From assembly GCF_041296385.1 (NCBI RefSeq), contig NC_091016.1:16157497-16221496 (forward strand): a stretch of DNA of 64,000 nt. Reading direction: 5' to 3'. The notes under the pieces were generated by a model. That model was not told the DNA's origin. It saw only the letters and a program-made list of their open reading frames with translations, and made no database searches. Numbering within the stretch: the stretch's first letter is position 1; each line of letters opens with the position of its first letter. Made by a program: the position numbers and the translations under genes. The DNA is from Aphelocoma coerulescens. Taxonomy: Eukaryota > Chordata > Aves > Passeriformes > Corvidae. Of this stretch, positions 11,785 through 22,459 are shown one piece after another.

Positions 11785-12515
11785 CTGTAGATCAGGTACA
11801 AGGGAAGAAGTGAGTTAGCTGAACTCCAGCCTTTGATATCTACTCATTGAATGGGTGAGGCATCCAAGGATTTTTTAATTACTGAGAAGTTTGCTTTGTT
11901 TTTATCTTTCATGAAACTAGCATCACTGTGATTGTTCTTAACAGTATGGACCTGGCAAGCCTGAAGGGCAAGGTGGAAGGCTGCAACGATAAGAGGGGAA
12001 AAAACCCATTCCTTCTTGCGACTGGGCTTCTGTGCATACCAAGTACAGACCCACACAGTCCTGACTGCTGTTCCTGCAAACCAGCAAGACCTCTCAGCAA
12101 GCAGGCAGGCCTTGCTGGTGTTTTAACAGCACCGTTATAACATCCTCAGGGTTCGAGCTGATCAGCCAGCAGACGAAGAAGGGGAAATTTATTTTTAGTG
12201 AGACCTGACATTGATGGCAAAGATAGAAACAGGCCTTGCATCTTATGACCATGTCCACTTTGTGGTCTGCTGTGGCCACAGTCCCTGTCCTGACTGGCAG
12301 TATGAGTCATTTGGCTACTGAGAAAAAGGAGAAAGCAGAGTAAACCAAGGACAGAATGTTGTGATGCCTTGGGCATCCTTGCAGGATCATCTGTACCTGT
12401 CAGCCACCTACTCTGACACAGAGCCAGCACTGACCACCATCGACCAGTTTTCCCTGAAATCTGCTGGGATTTTTTTCCATTTGGCCAAGGCCTTTCATCT
12501 CCATTCTATCCTCAC

Positions 12516-12750
12516 CTTTTTCTTCAGCGGTCTTTCCTTTTCCAGTGAAGTCCATGGTCGAACCCGTGCTTCTGCCTCGCAGAAGTATCTGGGTTTGAAT
12601 TTGGGAACGCTCTCGGCGTAGACAGCGACGGGAGCTTGGTACCCAGCCTTAGAACAAGGTCGGGGGACTCCAATCGCCAGCAGTCGGCGCAGAGAGGCAG
12701 AGCCGGACGCGTCTCCTGCCGCTGTGCCTGTGACACCCGCGACCTTCACA
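12516..12750 (-). CDS. Candidate upstream coding exon
   Basis: GC-rich minus-strand open exon ending at donor 'gtgagg' (12515), phase 0. It includes the segment AGYQAPVAVYAESVPKFKPR and a basic end, ERPLKKK. Codon use and the sharp donor look like a real exon, but its 5' limit is unclear and in-frame ATGs extend upstream to about 12926. Copy 3 has no counterpart (homology there resumes only near 28440). No family was recognised with confidence. Confidence 0.4.
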
Positions 12751-12929
12751 ACCTCAGCGCGGGGCTGCCCCTTTGTGACACGCTCGCCCGTGGTTCTCTC
12801 GTTTCCATGGCCGCAAAACCCCCATCCCAACACCATCCCCTTCCCTTCCCAAGGGCAGCCAGCCCTAAGCCCCAGCAGGCTAGGCCTGTGGGTTTGACAC
12901 TGTCTAGGAGGAAAGGCACTTTCCAAAGC

Positions 12930-13528
12930 TACTTCTCAAGGCATTTATTTTTGTAACTCCCACTCAGATCTGGACTGGGTTTTGCACTTTTTGGATTTGA
13001 TTTTTTCTGTTCACAACAAACGAAGGGCTGGCACATGAACAATGGTACCCCATGTTAGAAGTTGAAGAAGCTTTGCACTCTCCATTAGATATCCCCAGTA
13101 TTCAAGCAGCCCATATCTGTAGGGAACAAACTGGCCTATCCAAACAATCCACTTTTGCTCTACTTCATTTTTCTAGGGGTTTATTCCCTGCTTTCCTTCC
13201 TGCAGAGACACCCAAACCCAACATAAACATGACCTGCCTCAAAATATTTCTGATCTTGGCTAATCCTAACAATTGAAAATCTTCCTAATGGAAAAACCAC
13301 TGGGCAGGTCATTCTGAAATGCTCTCCAACAGAGCTCCTAAAACTCAGAGAACTAATCATTCTCTACAGTCCTCCACCAATGATAAAATCATGTGGCAGC
13401 CAAGCGGTAAAAAAAAAGAATAACTTTCTGAAATCAGGACTTTTTTCCCCCTGTAGAACATTACAGTCAATAGTAAAAGAGAGAAAGATAAGCTTTAATG
13501 AGATAGCTCACTCCTATTACCGCAGGCC
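12930..13528. other. Non-coding, shared with 28440-28890
   Basis: Diverged homology to 28440-28890 (for example 'caaggcatttatttttgtaa' against 'caaggcctttgtttctgtaa'). I see no gene in it. Confidence 0.5.
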
Positions 13529-13871
13529 TGGTTCCTACGGTATATCACTGTGTCCCACAGCCATAGGGAGGCGGAGGAGAGAAGTCCAGCAGGCAGGAAT
13601 TGTGCAGCAAGATTGATTTATTTAATTATTTTACAAACTCTTTTATAGACTTTTTTCTTCATAGTCTAATTGGACAAAGGACCAACCACCCCTTGGGGGT
13701 GATTGGCTAAAAGCCTAAAACATCCATTGTCAAAATATTTTTCTACTATACCATAAACAAGACTTTTCAAGGTTGCAGGTGTCTTGGGTGTTTACATTCC
13801 CTGCTACCTCTTCTGTGAGAGAGAAAAGTCTCTCACGGACTTAGAAAATAGCAAGAAAATCCTCGCTAACA
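13529..13871 (-). mobile_element. Solo endogenous-retrovirus LTR
   Basis: Read on the minus strand it begins TGTTAGCGAGGATTTTC, carries a TATAAAAG box (about 13640-13647), an AATAAA signal (13618-13623), and ends near ...GGAACCA. About 343 bp, the usual size for an avian ERV LTR, with no adjacent internal region. The paralogous site in copy 3 (around 28900, 'ctcatttctactccagaatt') lacks it, giving an empty-site control. Flanking target duplications are not clear. Confidence 0.75.
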
Positions 13872-14387
13872 GTATTTTTGTACCTACACACCTAGTCCAG
13901 AATTAATGCAGCAAAAATGCCACCTTACATACTCAGCAATTCTTCTCCCCAGATGCATTCAGCATTCCAGCTGCATATCAGCAATTACGGAGTCATTCCA
14001 AAGGGGCCGTGCCCAGGATTTGGCAGAACTAACCCTGAGGCAAGGGATCAGTGGGTCTCATCCCTTTTTCTGCATCAGCAAAATTATTTGTTCAAATCTC
14101 ATCTTTCCCATCTATTAAAGGAAGCTTTGCCCCCTGCAATAGATGCTCCCAGTATTCAGCGGGCCAATATGATCCGTGTATCTGTAGGGTGTAAATTGGC
14201 CATGCAAATGTTCTCCTTCCTTGTGGCAGGGGTTCATTCCTGCTTTCTTTCCTGCAGACACACCCAAACCCAACATTAACATCACCTGCCTCAAAACAAT
14301 TCTCATCTTGGCTGTCCCTGAACATTCAAAACTATACACAGAGCGTTTCCCTGTCCCCCGGGACAGGCTCTAAGGCTGGGCTCTCAC

Positions 14388-14755
14388 TTGCATGGAATGA
14401 AGAAGAGCTGCTGCACTTGCCAGTGGCTCTGGGGTCTCGCGATCAGCGCTTTGAGTGCAGCTTTTGTACCCACTCTGCCTCCCTGAGCCGAGCAGCATTC
14501 CTGGCCATCGGCACCGCCGCTGCAGGCCAACATCCTCCGGGCACAGCTGCAGGAAGGAGATTGCAACGAGTCCTGGCTGAAGGAGTCTCCAGTCTGCTGC
14601 AGCCCTTCACCTGGGGCGGAATTGTCTTGTGCCGCCATGGGGGGAGCAAAGGGGCGATGGGCTCTGTGCAGATGAGGGTCTCCTCGGTGTGCTGCTGGTC
14701 GCTGGGCCCCATACAGCTGCTGGTGCGTTGCCCCGCAGCATCAGGAGCCTGCATG
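14388..14755 (-). CDS. Candidate first coding exon region
   Basis: Minus-strand ATG at 14638 in a good context (ccccccATGGCGGC) opens a frame MAAQDNSAPGEGLQQTGDSF... that reaches donor 'gtgaga' at 14387, leaving a two-base overhang. An alternative exon just upstream (acceptor 'tttttccatgcag' near 14755, donor 'gtgaag' near 14610) reads APDAAGQRTSSCMGPSD in another frame. One of these may be the start of the small gene whose 3' exons are at 11784-10855. No domain was recognised. Confidence 0.3.
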
Positions 14756-14759
14756 GAAA

Positions 14760-15660
14760 AATAACACTGCCAGTGCAAGTGACAGCCACCCATCCCTTCC
14801 ATGGCCCTGCCCACAGGGCGTCCTGCCTACCAAACTGCTCGAGTCAGGTCATGTTAGAGCAACATAAAAAATGTTCAAATGATGCATTTTGCACATTCTG
14901 TCAAAATCATGGCCATACAGTCCACATGTTGGAGGCAGACTGCTGTCAGCAGAATGGGGGAAGCCCCAGCAGCTGCTCTCCCCATGGCAGGATGCCCATG
15001 GCAGCAGAGGCAAGTCTCTGACCTTGCCCACTGCAGTGGCACCCAGGACAGTGCTTTGGAGTTGTTCCCACGGAACTCAGGCTGCTGCTACAGCAGCAAC
15101 ATCACTTCACACATTTGATAACAAAGAGTTGGAATGGCACACAGGACTTGCCCCAAGAGCTACAAATAAAAGGCGGGGTGGTTAGAAGAGTTTGCTCCTT
15201 TTTAATACAAGCAGGCCTGGATTTAAGCAGGGACACTGGGCTAATCATACTGGGGACTGCTTTATAAGCCTTGTCTCTAGCAATTCCCACCAGCCTGCAA
15301 GATTTTGTCAGTAGAAAGGGGTAGCTAAGGTTTTACAGCACATCCATGAGCAAGTCTGGGCCAGAACTCAAAAGCACAAGACAAATACCCCCAAATCTGC
15401 CCCCCATGGGGAAAGGAAGCAGAAAAGCAGATGAAACAAGTGCCATTGAAGCTAAATTGCCTGCATTTATCTTCTGGTCCAACCTTTCTGTACAAAATCT
15501 CCTCAATTCAAACACACAGCTTAAGATCAAGGAATAAAAGTGTTTCGAGAGCATTTAAAGCCTGATTCCTCTTACTTGCACGGAAAGGTAGATGCTAAAT
15601 TCCTTAAGAACACAAATGTGGGTCTGTTTGGGACTGCATCCTTCAAAACAAGGAATGGAG
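14760..15660. other. Non-coding stretch
   Basis: No supported exon or element. Several short open frames on both strands lack any splice or family support. Confidence 0.4.
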
Positions 15661-15663
15661 GTT

Positions 15664-16382
15664 TAGAATCACAGAACTGTTTCCATTGGGAAAGACCTTT
15701 AAGATCACAGAGTCCCCCCAATAACCTGAGGCCGCTAACACTGCCAAGGCCACCACTAAAGCATATCCCAGGACGGGATGCCATTGGCCTTCTTGGCCAC
15801 CTGGGCACACGCTGGCTCACGTTCAGCCACTGCCAAGCAGCACCCTCAGCTCCTTTTCTGCTGGGCAGCTTTCCAGCCACTCTGCCCCCGGCCTGTAGCC
15901 TTCCGTGGGGTTGTTGTGGCCCAAGTGCAGGACGGGACACTTCACCTTGTTGAACCTCATACAACTGACCTCAGCCCATGATCCAGCCTGGCCAGATCTC
16001 TCTGTAGAGACTTCCTACCCTCCAGCAGATCAACGCTCCCACCCAGCTTGGCGTCATCTGCAAACTGGCTGAGATGCCCTTGATCCTCTCCTCCAGATCA
16101 TTGATAAAGATATGAAACACGACTGGCCCCAGTGCTGAGCCCTGGGGAACACCACTTGTGACCAGCCACCAACTGCATTTAATTCCATTTAATTCCACCA
16201 CTCCCTGGGCCTGCCCATCCTGACAGTCTTCACCCAGGGAAGGAAGAGTGCATTAAGTACTTCAGGCTTTTCTTCATGCTTTGTTCTATGTTTCCCCCCA
16301 CATCCAGTAAAAGGCAGAGATTCTCCTCAGCCCTCCTTTTGTTGCTGTTGTATTTACAGAAATAGTTCTACTCTCTTTTGCA
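15664..16382 (-). mobile_element. CR1 LINE fragment with reverse-transcriptase remnant
   Basis: Minus-strand translation of about 16200-16100 gives [19 protein letters not shown] then [10 protein letters not shown], the reverse-transcriptase block of CR1-type non-LTR retrotransposons. The following catalytic ADD motif region is frameshifted. The plus-strand start 'aatcacagaactgtttccat' is the CR1 3' end. A dead 5'-truncated copy. Confidence 0.85.
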
Positions 16383-16606
16383 AGTTTCTAGGAAGAAATT
16401 CTTTACTGGGAGGCTGCTGAGGTACAGGGAACAAGTTACCCAGAGAAGCTGTGGATGCCCCAAGCCTGGAAGCATTCAAGGCCAGGTTGGATTGAGCCCT
16501 GAGCAACCTCGTCTAGTGGAAGATGTCCCTGCCCACAGCCAGGGCTTTGGAAGTAGAAAATCTCTCAGGATCTTTCCAATATAAATCATTCTGTGATTCT
16601 ATGATT
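16383..16606 (+). mobile_element. CR1 LINE 3' fragment
   Basis: Plus-oriented tail: 'ggaagaaattctttactggg', 'gaagctgtggatgcccc', 'aaggccaggttggattg', ending 'attctgtgattctatgattt', the characteristic CR1 terminus. It abuts the oppositely oriented CR1 to its left. Confidence 0.88.
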
Positions 16607-16665
16607 TCCCAGGAGGAGTCACATTAAATATGGGCGTTGTTTCCGGTTTCTCTCCCCACTTGCAG

Positions 16666-16710
16666 GTGGCCATCAAGCGAGTGTCCCGCGATCGCATCCC
16701 GGAGTGGGCG
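16666..16710 (+). pseudogene. PIM1-like: PIM exon-2 fragment
   Basis: The 45 bases from 16666 are identical to the start of exon 2 of the intact PIM gene (19542-19586), encoding [15 protein letters not shown], and the acceptor 'acttgcag' is preserved. The exon is cut before its donor by the junction with the 421-bp repeat at 16710. No other PIM exon lies to its left within the window. A recombination scar, not a gene. Confidence 0.85.
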
Positions 16711-17130
16711 CTCCCCACCCCCCGCCCCAAAGAGACCAAAGCATCCCCCACAGCCCCACGGTGCTGCACCAGATCCCGGGCACGTGGCCTCCTCCAGTCC
16801 TTGGCGGCCTCGGGGAGGCTCCAGAGCCCTGTGTGCGGGACAGCTGCTGCAGCACCCACCGCTGTGCCTGGGGGCAAACAGCGCCCAAGGAGCGGCTGCG
16901 CAAGTTCAGAGTCTGAAGCAGAATCCCCGGTGCACGCAAGTGAAAGCTGGGATTTCAGGGGCTGCCAGGAGATGCTGAATTCCTCTCCTCGCTGCCCTTT
17001 CTAGCCATGGCCACGCTGATGCAATCGGAAGAATTGCCCCTGCCCAGGCAGCTCTCAGGTAGAAGACTGGCTTTTGCTCCTCATGTTTCTGAGGGGCTAG
17101 CTGCCAATTCCTCAGGTTTTCCTTCCAATT
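16710..17130 (+). repeat. 421-bp direct repeat, left copy (partner 23172-23592)
   Basis: Nearly identical to 23172-23592 (offset 6462) with only a few substitutions, and sharply bounded at both ends. The two copies flank the PIM gene and its decayed neighbour, so they mark the ends of a duplicated PIM unit. Confidence 0.93.
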
Positions 17131-17744
17131 AATACGGGGTTATGACTATTTTTACTAGTTTATTACTAGTCTATTTCTAGTTTTACTCCCTGCGGCTCCC
17201 TGTGAGCGAGGAAGCACCACAAACCCTCTCCCTCAAAGCCTTGAGGTACTGCCCAAGCAGAACTTTTTCATGCTCTTTCCTCCTGGTGATTTTATAATCT
17301 CGTCCACAGTCTGAAAGCAAACTGATGCCGTAGGCAAAAGCTTGACCTTGGAACCCTAGGGCACTTTCTGTGCGTGTGTTTGTGTCCCCACGGCCTTCGG
17401 GTGAGCCTGGTGAGGCCGAGGCCTGGGGCCCTCAAGATGGCGCCGGGGAGCCCCCGGGGCAGCGGGGCGGGGCGGCAGAGGGTGGATTTCCCCCGAGCGA
17501 GGGAGCGAGGGAGCGGCGGGGAAAGGCGCGGGGAGCAGGGGAGGCACAAAGGCCCCGGCTCTCTGGCAAGCGGGCGGCCAGTCGCCAACTGCTGGCTCCC
17601 GGAGCCGCTGGCAGGGCCGTGTCTCCTCCACGCCGGTGACACTGCACCTGCAGCGCTGCATCCGGCTCTGCCGGGCTCCCCAGCACGGACGGCAAGGACA
17701 CGGACGGGCTGGAGCACGTGCGGACGGGGGACACCGAGATTTAG

Positions 17745-18170
17745 CGAGCGCTGGAGCACCTCTCCTGCAAGGAAAGGCTGAGACAGCTGGGCTTCTTCAG
17801 CCGGCAAAAGACACTTAGGCTTAGGCTCGACAGAACCGTGGCCTTCCAGAACCTGACGGCAACCTACAAGAAAGCTGGAGAGGGACTTTGGACAAGGGCA
17901 GGCAAGGACAGGACAAGGGAGAATGGATCCAAACGGAAAGAGAGTAGGTTTAGATGAGGTATTCAGAAAAATGACTCTCGTGGCACAGGTTGCCCGGAGA
18001 AGGTGTGGCTACCCCCTCCCTGGCAGTGTTCAAGGCCAGGCTGGATGGAGCTCTAGACAAGCCCTTGGTCCAGTGCCAGGGGTCCCTAGCCACAGCAGGG
18101 GGGCTTGCAACGACGTGATCTTTCAGGTCCCGTCCAAGCCAAACCATGCCGTGACTCCGTGATTCTGGGA
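17745..18170 (+). mobile_element. CR1 LINE 3' fragment
   Basis: Plus-oriented, beginning 'gcgctggagcacctctcctg', through 'caagaaagctggagagggac' and 'caaggccaggctggatggag', to the terminal 'gtgactccgtgattctggga'. It lies just upstream of the PIM exon 1 region. Confidence 0.85.
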
Positions 18171-18581
18171 TACTTCCCCTCCTCATCCTCTGGCAGAAAA
18201 AGAAGCTTGGGACCAAGTTCCACATTGCAGACTCTGTCTTTTGGCAGCCTGCAACTGTCTCAACAGAGGATGAAAAGAGATGACATTACTGACACGATTT
18301 ATCTTTTCTACCTGAAAATTAAAGGCTCCACTCCTGTCCACTCTCGCACAACCATCAGGACAGGGAACTCTTCCCGGTGAAATGCTTCATCTCACCTAAG
18401 GAAGAAGAAAGCTACAAGCCCACACTTTTCTTTATTTCTGTATTGATTTATTAGGTTATTTCTTTCACGGGCATTTATTTCTTTGTTTGCTTCTTCCCTT
18501 CCGCGGGGCGCGCGCCGGCTCCTCCGGTGGGCTCGTGCAGGGAACGGACGAACGGAACGGCCGCGCGCTCCGGCGGCTCAG

Positions 18582-18640
18582 CGGCAGCAGCAGCGGCAGC
18601 AGCAGCGGCAGCAGCAGCGGCAGCAGCAGCGGCAGCAGCG
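18582..18640. repeat. 12-bp minisatellite (CGGCAGCAGCAG)n
   Basis: About five copies of a 12-base unit made of CGG plus three CAG triplets. It reads Ser-Gly-Ser-Ser, Gln-Arg-Gln-Gln or poly-Ala depending on frame. It lies 114 bases upstream of the chosen PIM start codon, so probably 5' UTR. Unstable length is expected for such triplet tracts. Confidence 0.95.
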
Positions 18641-18753
18641 CCTCTCTCGATCGGTTTTCCACTCGGATTTCCGCTCGCTCTCCGTCCCCTTCTCCCTCTC
18701 ACACTCCACTCACTCCCGTCCCGTCCCTGTCTCCGCCTCTCCCAGCGCGGCTC

Positions 18754-20994
18754 ATGCCGCGTCCCGCGGGCCGCCCCTCTGCGGGGCCGCCCCGTGCCCG
18801 CCGCGGTGCCGCCTCCGCCGGGCTCTCTCCGTCCTGGCAGCGGCTCTGGTGCTGGCGGAGCAGCACGCTCTTTTGGCTCCGCCTGGCGCGGGCCCTGGCC
18901 CGGCCCCGGCCGAGGCCCCTCCCGCGGCTCCGCCCGGAGCCACCCCGCTGCCGCCCCTCGGCGGGGCCGCCCCCTGCCCGCCCCTGCCCGGCCCGCCGCG
19001 GTGCCGCCTCCGCCGGGCTCTCTCCGTCCTGGCAGCGGCGCCGCTGGAAGTGCCGCTCGCTCTGGTGCTGGCGGAGCAGCACGCTCTTTTGGCTCCGCCT
19101 GGCGCGGGCCCTGGCCCGGCCCCGGCCCCGAACGAGGCCCCTCCGGCGCTTCCGCCCGGAGCCGCCCCGCTGCCGCCCGGCTCCCGCCCCGTCCCCGGCA
19201 GCGTCGTCCGCAGCATCGCCGGCAGCTTCCCCGCTCCGAACTCCGCCGCTCGTCAGCTCGGCCGCCGGCCCCGGGGCGGCTCGGGAAGCAGCAGCGCCCG
19301 GGGGCCCCGGGCAGAATGCCGAGAGCGCGGTGCCGCCCGCACGGGCGGAGAAGCCTCCCCTGGAGCAGCTCTACCGGCAGGGCCCGCTGCTGGGGAGCGG
19401 CGGCTGCGGCAGCGTTTACTCCGGGACCCGGCTCGCCGACGGCGCCCCGGTAAGAGTGGGGCCGGGTCGGAGGGGGGCGGCGGGCGGCGGGCGACGGGCG
19501 ACGGGCGACGAGCTCAGCCCGCCGCTCGCCTTGACTTGCAGGTGGCCATCAAGCGAGTGTCCCGCGATCGCATCCCGGAGTGGGCGCGGCTGGTGAGTGA
19601 AAGCCGGCGGGGCGTGGCGGGCGGGGCTAGGGCGAGGCCCGGGAGGGTGGGAGCCGGGACGCTGCGAGGGGAGCGAGCGTGCAGTGAGCGGGGGCCGCGG
19701 AGCGTCCCGGGCCGGGCAATGGCGAGCGGCGCTGGGGCCGGGCCGGGGTGCCGAAGGCTCGGCGCAGCATCGGCCCCGCTGACGGCATCGCGGTCCCCCC
19801 CGCAGCACAACGGCGCCCTTGTGCCCCTGGAGCTGGCGCTGCTCTGGATGGTGTCGCGCCCTGGCTTCCGCGGCGTGGTGCGGCTCCTGGACTGGTTCGA
19901 GCTGCCCGACGGCTTCGCGCTGGTCATGGAGCGTCCGGAGTGCTGTCAGGACCTCTGGTACTTCCTGGAGGAGCGGGGCTTCCTGACGGAGCCCGTGGCG
20001 CGGGGGCTGTTCCGCCAGGTGCTGGAGGCCGTGCGGCACTGCACCAGCCGCGGCGTCCTGCACCGCGACATCAAGGCCGAGAACGTCCTCGTCGACCTGG
20101 CCACCGGCGAGGCAAAGCTCATCGACTTCGGGTGCGGCACGGTCCTCCAGGACACCTTCTACACCCGAATGTCAGGTGAGCCCAAAGGCGGGGCCCAGCC
20201 GGGCAGCAGAGATTCCCCCCTTTGCTGGCAGAGGGAGAAGAGGGAGGGAGCGAGGGGAAATCCTTCTGCAGCCGGCTGCAGCCAAGTTGCTTTCCGGCGG
20301 GGCGAGGGCTGCCTGTTGTGGAACGGGAGCTGGCTGGGAGGGAGCAGCACTCATCAGGGCCTGATGAGCTGCGCCCGTGTCCCGTAGGCACGCCGGAGTA
20401 CAGCCCGCCGGAGTGGATCCTCTTTGGCTGCTACCATGGCCAGCCAGCCACCATCTGGTCCCTGGGCATCCTGCTCTATGAGCTGGTCTGTGGGCACCTT
20501 CCTTTCAACACGGATGAGGACATCATCCGGGGCCAGCTCTTCTTCCCGCCCCGGGTGTCTCAAGGTGGGGATGCGCCTTCACGGCACGGGGGGGGGAAGG
20601 ACGTGGTTGGCAGAGGGCAGGTGGCACACAGGCGTCCTGCTCTTGCAGCTAGGGAGGAGGCTGATCTGCTGGGGTTAGCTGGAGGAGGTGGCACGTGTGC
20701 CTCTGGGCTGCTCTCGTCCGAAAGGGAGGATCGACGGGAAGGTTGGGGTGCAGCTTCCGAGCGCTCCTAGTGTGGCCTGGGCACCGTGGAATCTGGGAGA
20801 GCAGGGGCAGGAGCCTTGTCCCGCTGAGCAGCGTTTTCCCGTTTCTCTCCCCAGAGTGCCAGCACCTCATCCGGTGGTGTTTATCCATGGACCCCGCGCA
20901 CAGGCCGTCCTTGGAAGACCTGTTTGAGCATTCTTGGCTGCAGGACCGTCACCTGGCCCAGGAGACAGCAGAGATCCATCCCTCTGCACAGTAG
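18754..20994 (+). CDS. PIM1-like: PIM1-like serine/threonine kinase
   Basis: Five exons: 18754-19449, 19542-19592, 19806-20175, 20388-20564, 20855-20994. All introns are GT-AG and phases agree, giving 477 aa. Kinase landmarks: Gly-loop [12 protein letters not shown] (213-224), catalytic Lys236 in VAIK, alpha-C Glu258, HRDIKAEN with Asp337, DFG at 356-358, then [10 protein letters not shown] and the C-lobe [10 protein letters not shown]. These match PIM family kinases, which phosphorylate basic-context Ser/Thr sites and are active without activation-loop phosphorylation. The hinge reads ERPECC where PIM1 has ERPEPV, so the hallmark hinge proline is absent. Residues 1-200 are a Pro/Arg/Ala-rich extension absent from the 313-aa human PIM1 short form. 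The start at 18754 is the last in-frame ATG before the kinase domain; it may be mis-set. The strand is opposite to most of the TOGARAM-like genes. The kinase appears intact. Confidence 0.88.
18770..19171 (+). repeat. Tandem duplication inside PIM exon 1
   Basis: Two adjacent units, about 18770-18950 and 18951-19171, share long identical stretches such as 'gccgggctctctccgtcctg' and 'cacgctcttttggctccgcc'. In the kinase frame both encode [15 protein letters not shown] and [19 protein letters not shown]. The second unit has extra bases in multiples that keep the frame. Confidence 0.92.
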
Positions 20995-21234
20995 GATCCA
21001 GGAGCCCAGCAAGCACCAGCTGCACGCGTCTCGGGGCGCTCGAAGAAAACGGCAGAGCGTTTCCCTGCGGCCGTGGCATGGAGGAGAGAGCGCAGCCGAG
21101 GAGATGCTTCCGCTGGTCCTCGGCGCCTTGTGGAGGAAGCGGCTCAGTGCTCCCCATCCTATTGGAGAAGTCGTGGCAGTGCGGTGAAGTTGCCACGGAC
21201 TGGAAAAGGGGAAACATCCCCCTGCAGCTCAATG

Positions 21235-22440
21235 GCATCGTGATGTCCCCGCAAGCCGAGGCACCGCCGGGGTGTTCTTCTGGAGCACGACCTGGAGCCG
21301 GACAACACCGTCCTCGAGCTGGCCGCTGGCGGGGCAAAGCCGGTTGGCTTTGGTTGCGGCCCCTTCCTGGAGGACACGCTCTGCGCCCCGACGGAATCAA
21401 GATGAGTCCACAGCCGGCGGAGGGGTGGGGGGATGCTCGTGGTTCCAGGCGTGGCAGGGCTCGGCCGGACCAGGCACCGGAGCTTCCCCGCTTGGCGGCG
21501 CCGGGGAATATTAATTTTTCCGCCGGCCGCCAAGTTGCTTTTTGGCGGGACAGGGCACGGATGCTGTGCAGGGGGAGCCAGCGCCCGGCCTTGCTGACAG
21601 CTTCTGCCACCCAGCCTGGCCCGGGCTGGGGCGGGGGGAGCCAGCCTGGCAAAAGCATCCGTCCGTAGGGACGGGGAGCAGCAGAGGGGGGCGGGTTCCG
21701 AAGGCGTGCCCCTGCTGGTCTGCTTTGCGGGCCCTTGAGGAAGGGGTGGGCTTACGCGTGGGAAAGGTGGGGTTTTTCCCCAGCCGTGGGAGAGCCTTAA
21801 TGCTTGCATGGAGTGCTCAGACCCTCCCCAGGCCCGTGATACGGTGATAACCTTTGACGTTTTTTCTTGCTTCCAGGTCTTGTTTTGAATTGACTTTCAT
21901 GCAATCGTTCTTTGCTTTTTCCAGGAAGATTGCACCGGGTGCCCGGACCGCATGGGGAAGCGCTGGCCCCCTGTGTGTGGAGTGCGTCCGGTGCCGGCGC
22001 TACCCCGGGGGGCCGCGGTCTGCGGGGCCATCGCCTTCAAGACGGACGAGGACCTCGTGCGGGATCGGCTCCTCTCCTGGCAGCAGGTCTCCAGAGGTGG
22101 GTACCTGGCTTCACAGCAACGGGTGGCAGAAGGGCTTCCGGCAGACGGCAGCGGGCACACGAGCATCCCGCTCTTGCAGCTGCTGAGGAGACTGCTCTGC
22201 CGTGTTTAAGTGGAGGAGGTGGAACGTGGCCTGCCATGCTGCTCTCCTCTAGAAACGGAGAATTGGCACCGCCAGCAGCCTGGCCCGGGCACAGGCCGTG
22301 CTGGGACAGGGGGGACAGGAGCCCTGTCCGGCTGACCGCGGCTTTCTGGTTTCTCTCCCCAGGGTGCCAGCACCTCAGGCACGGAATCAGCACCGCTCGG
22401 CCTGCGAATCTGGGAGGGCTGGAGGGCGGCGGGTGTTAAT
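21235..22440 (+). pseudogene. PIM1-like pseudogene: Decayed PIM kinase copy
   Basis: Three remnants in the right order. At about 21271-21390 the exon-3 core reads VLLEHDLEPDNTVLELAAGG then AKPVGFGCGPFLEDTL: the HRD Arg and Lys are lost and DFG has become GFG. At about 21924-22096 the exon-4 remnant includes AVCGAIAFKTDEDLVRDRLL up to a kept GT donor. At 22364-22440, after 'ctctccccag', the exon-5 remnant starts GCQHLRHGIS and soon loses frame homology. Exons 1-2 are missing and exon 4's first half is frameshifted. It lies directly downstream of the intact gene in the same orientation, so it is probably an old tandem copy. Confidence 0.8.
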
Positions 22441-22451
22441 TTGCTGTCAAA

Positions 22452-22457
22452 AATAAA
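22452..22457 (+). terminator. Polyadenylation signal AATAAA
   Basis: First plus-strand AATAAA after the PIM stop at 20994, just past the last exon remnant of the PIM pseudogene. It could end transcripts of the pseudogene or serve as a distal signal for the intact gene. Confidence 0.4.
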
Positions 22458-22459
22458 TC

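Larger units (their letters stand above)
17391..20600. promoter_or_regulatory. CpG island spanning the PIM 5' end
   Basis: Strongly GC- and CpG-rich DNA from about 17391 to 20600, densest at 18500-19800, covering exon 1 and the first introns of the PIM gene. CpG islands mark vertebrate promoters; the exact transcription start cannot be placed. A CR1 copy interrupts it at 17745-18170, followed by a lower-GC gap to about 18480. Confidence 0.6.

Noticed and set aside
18483..20387. 634-codon plus-strand open frame across the PIM locus
   Set aside because: It reads through introns in GC-rich DNA and is out of frame with the kinase Gly-loop in exon 1. The spliced 477-aa model explains the conserved motifs better.
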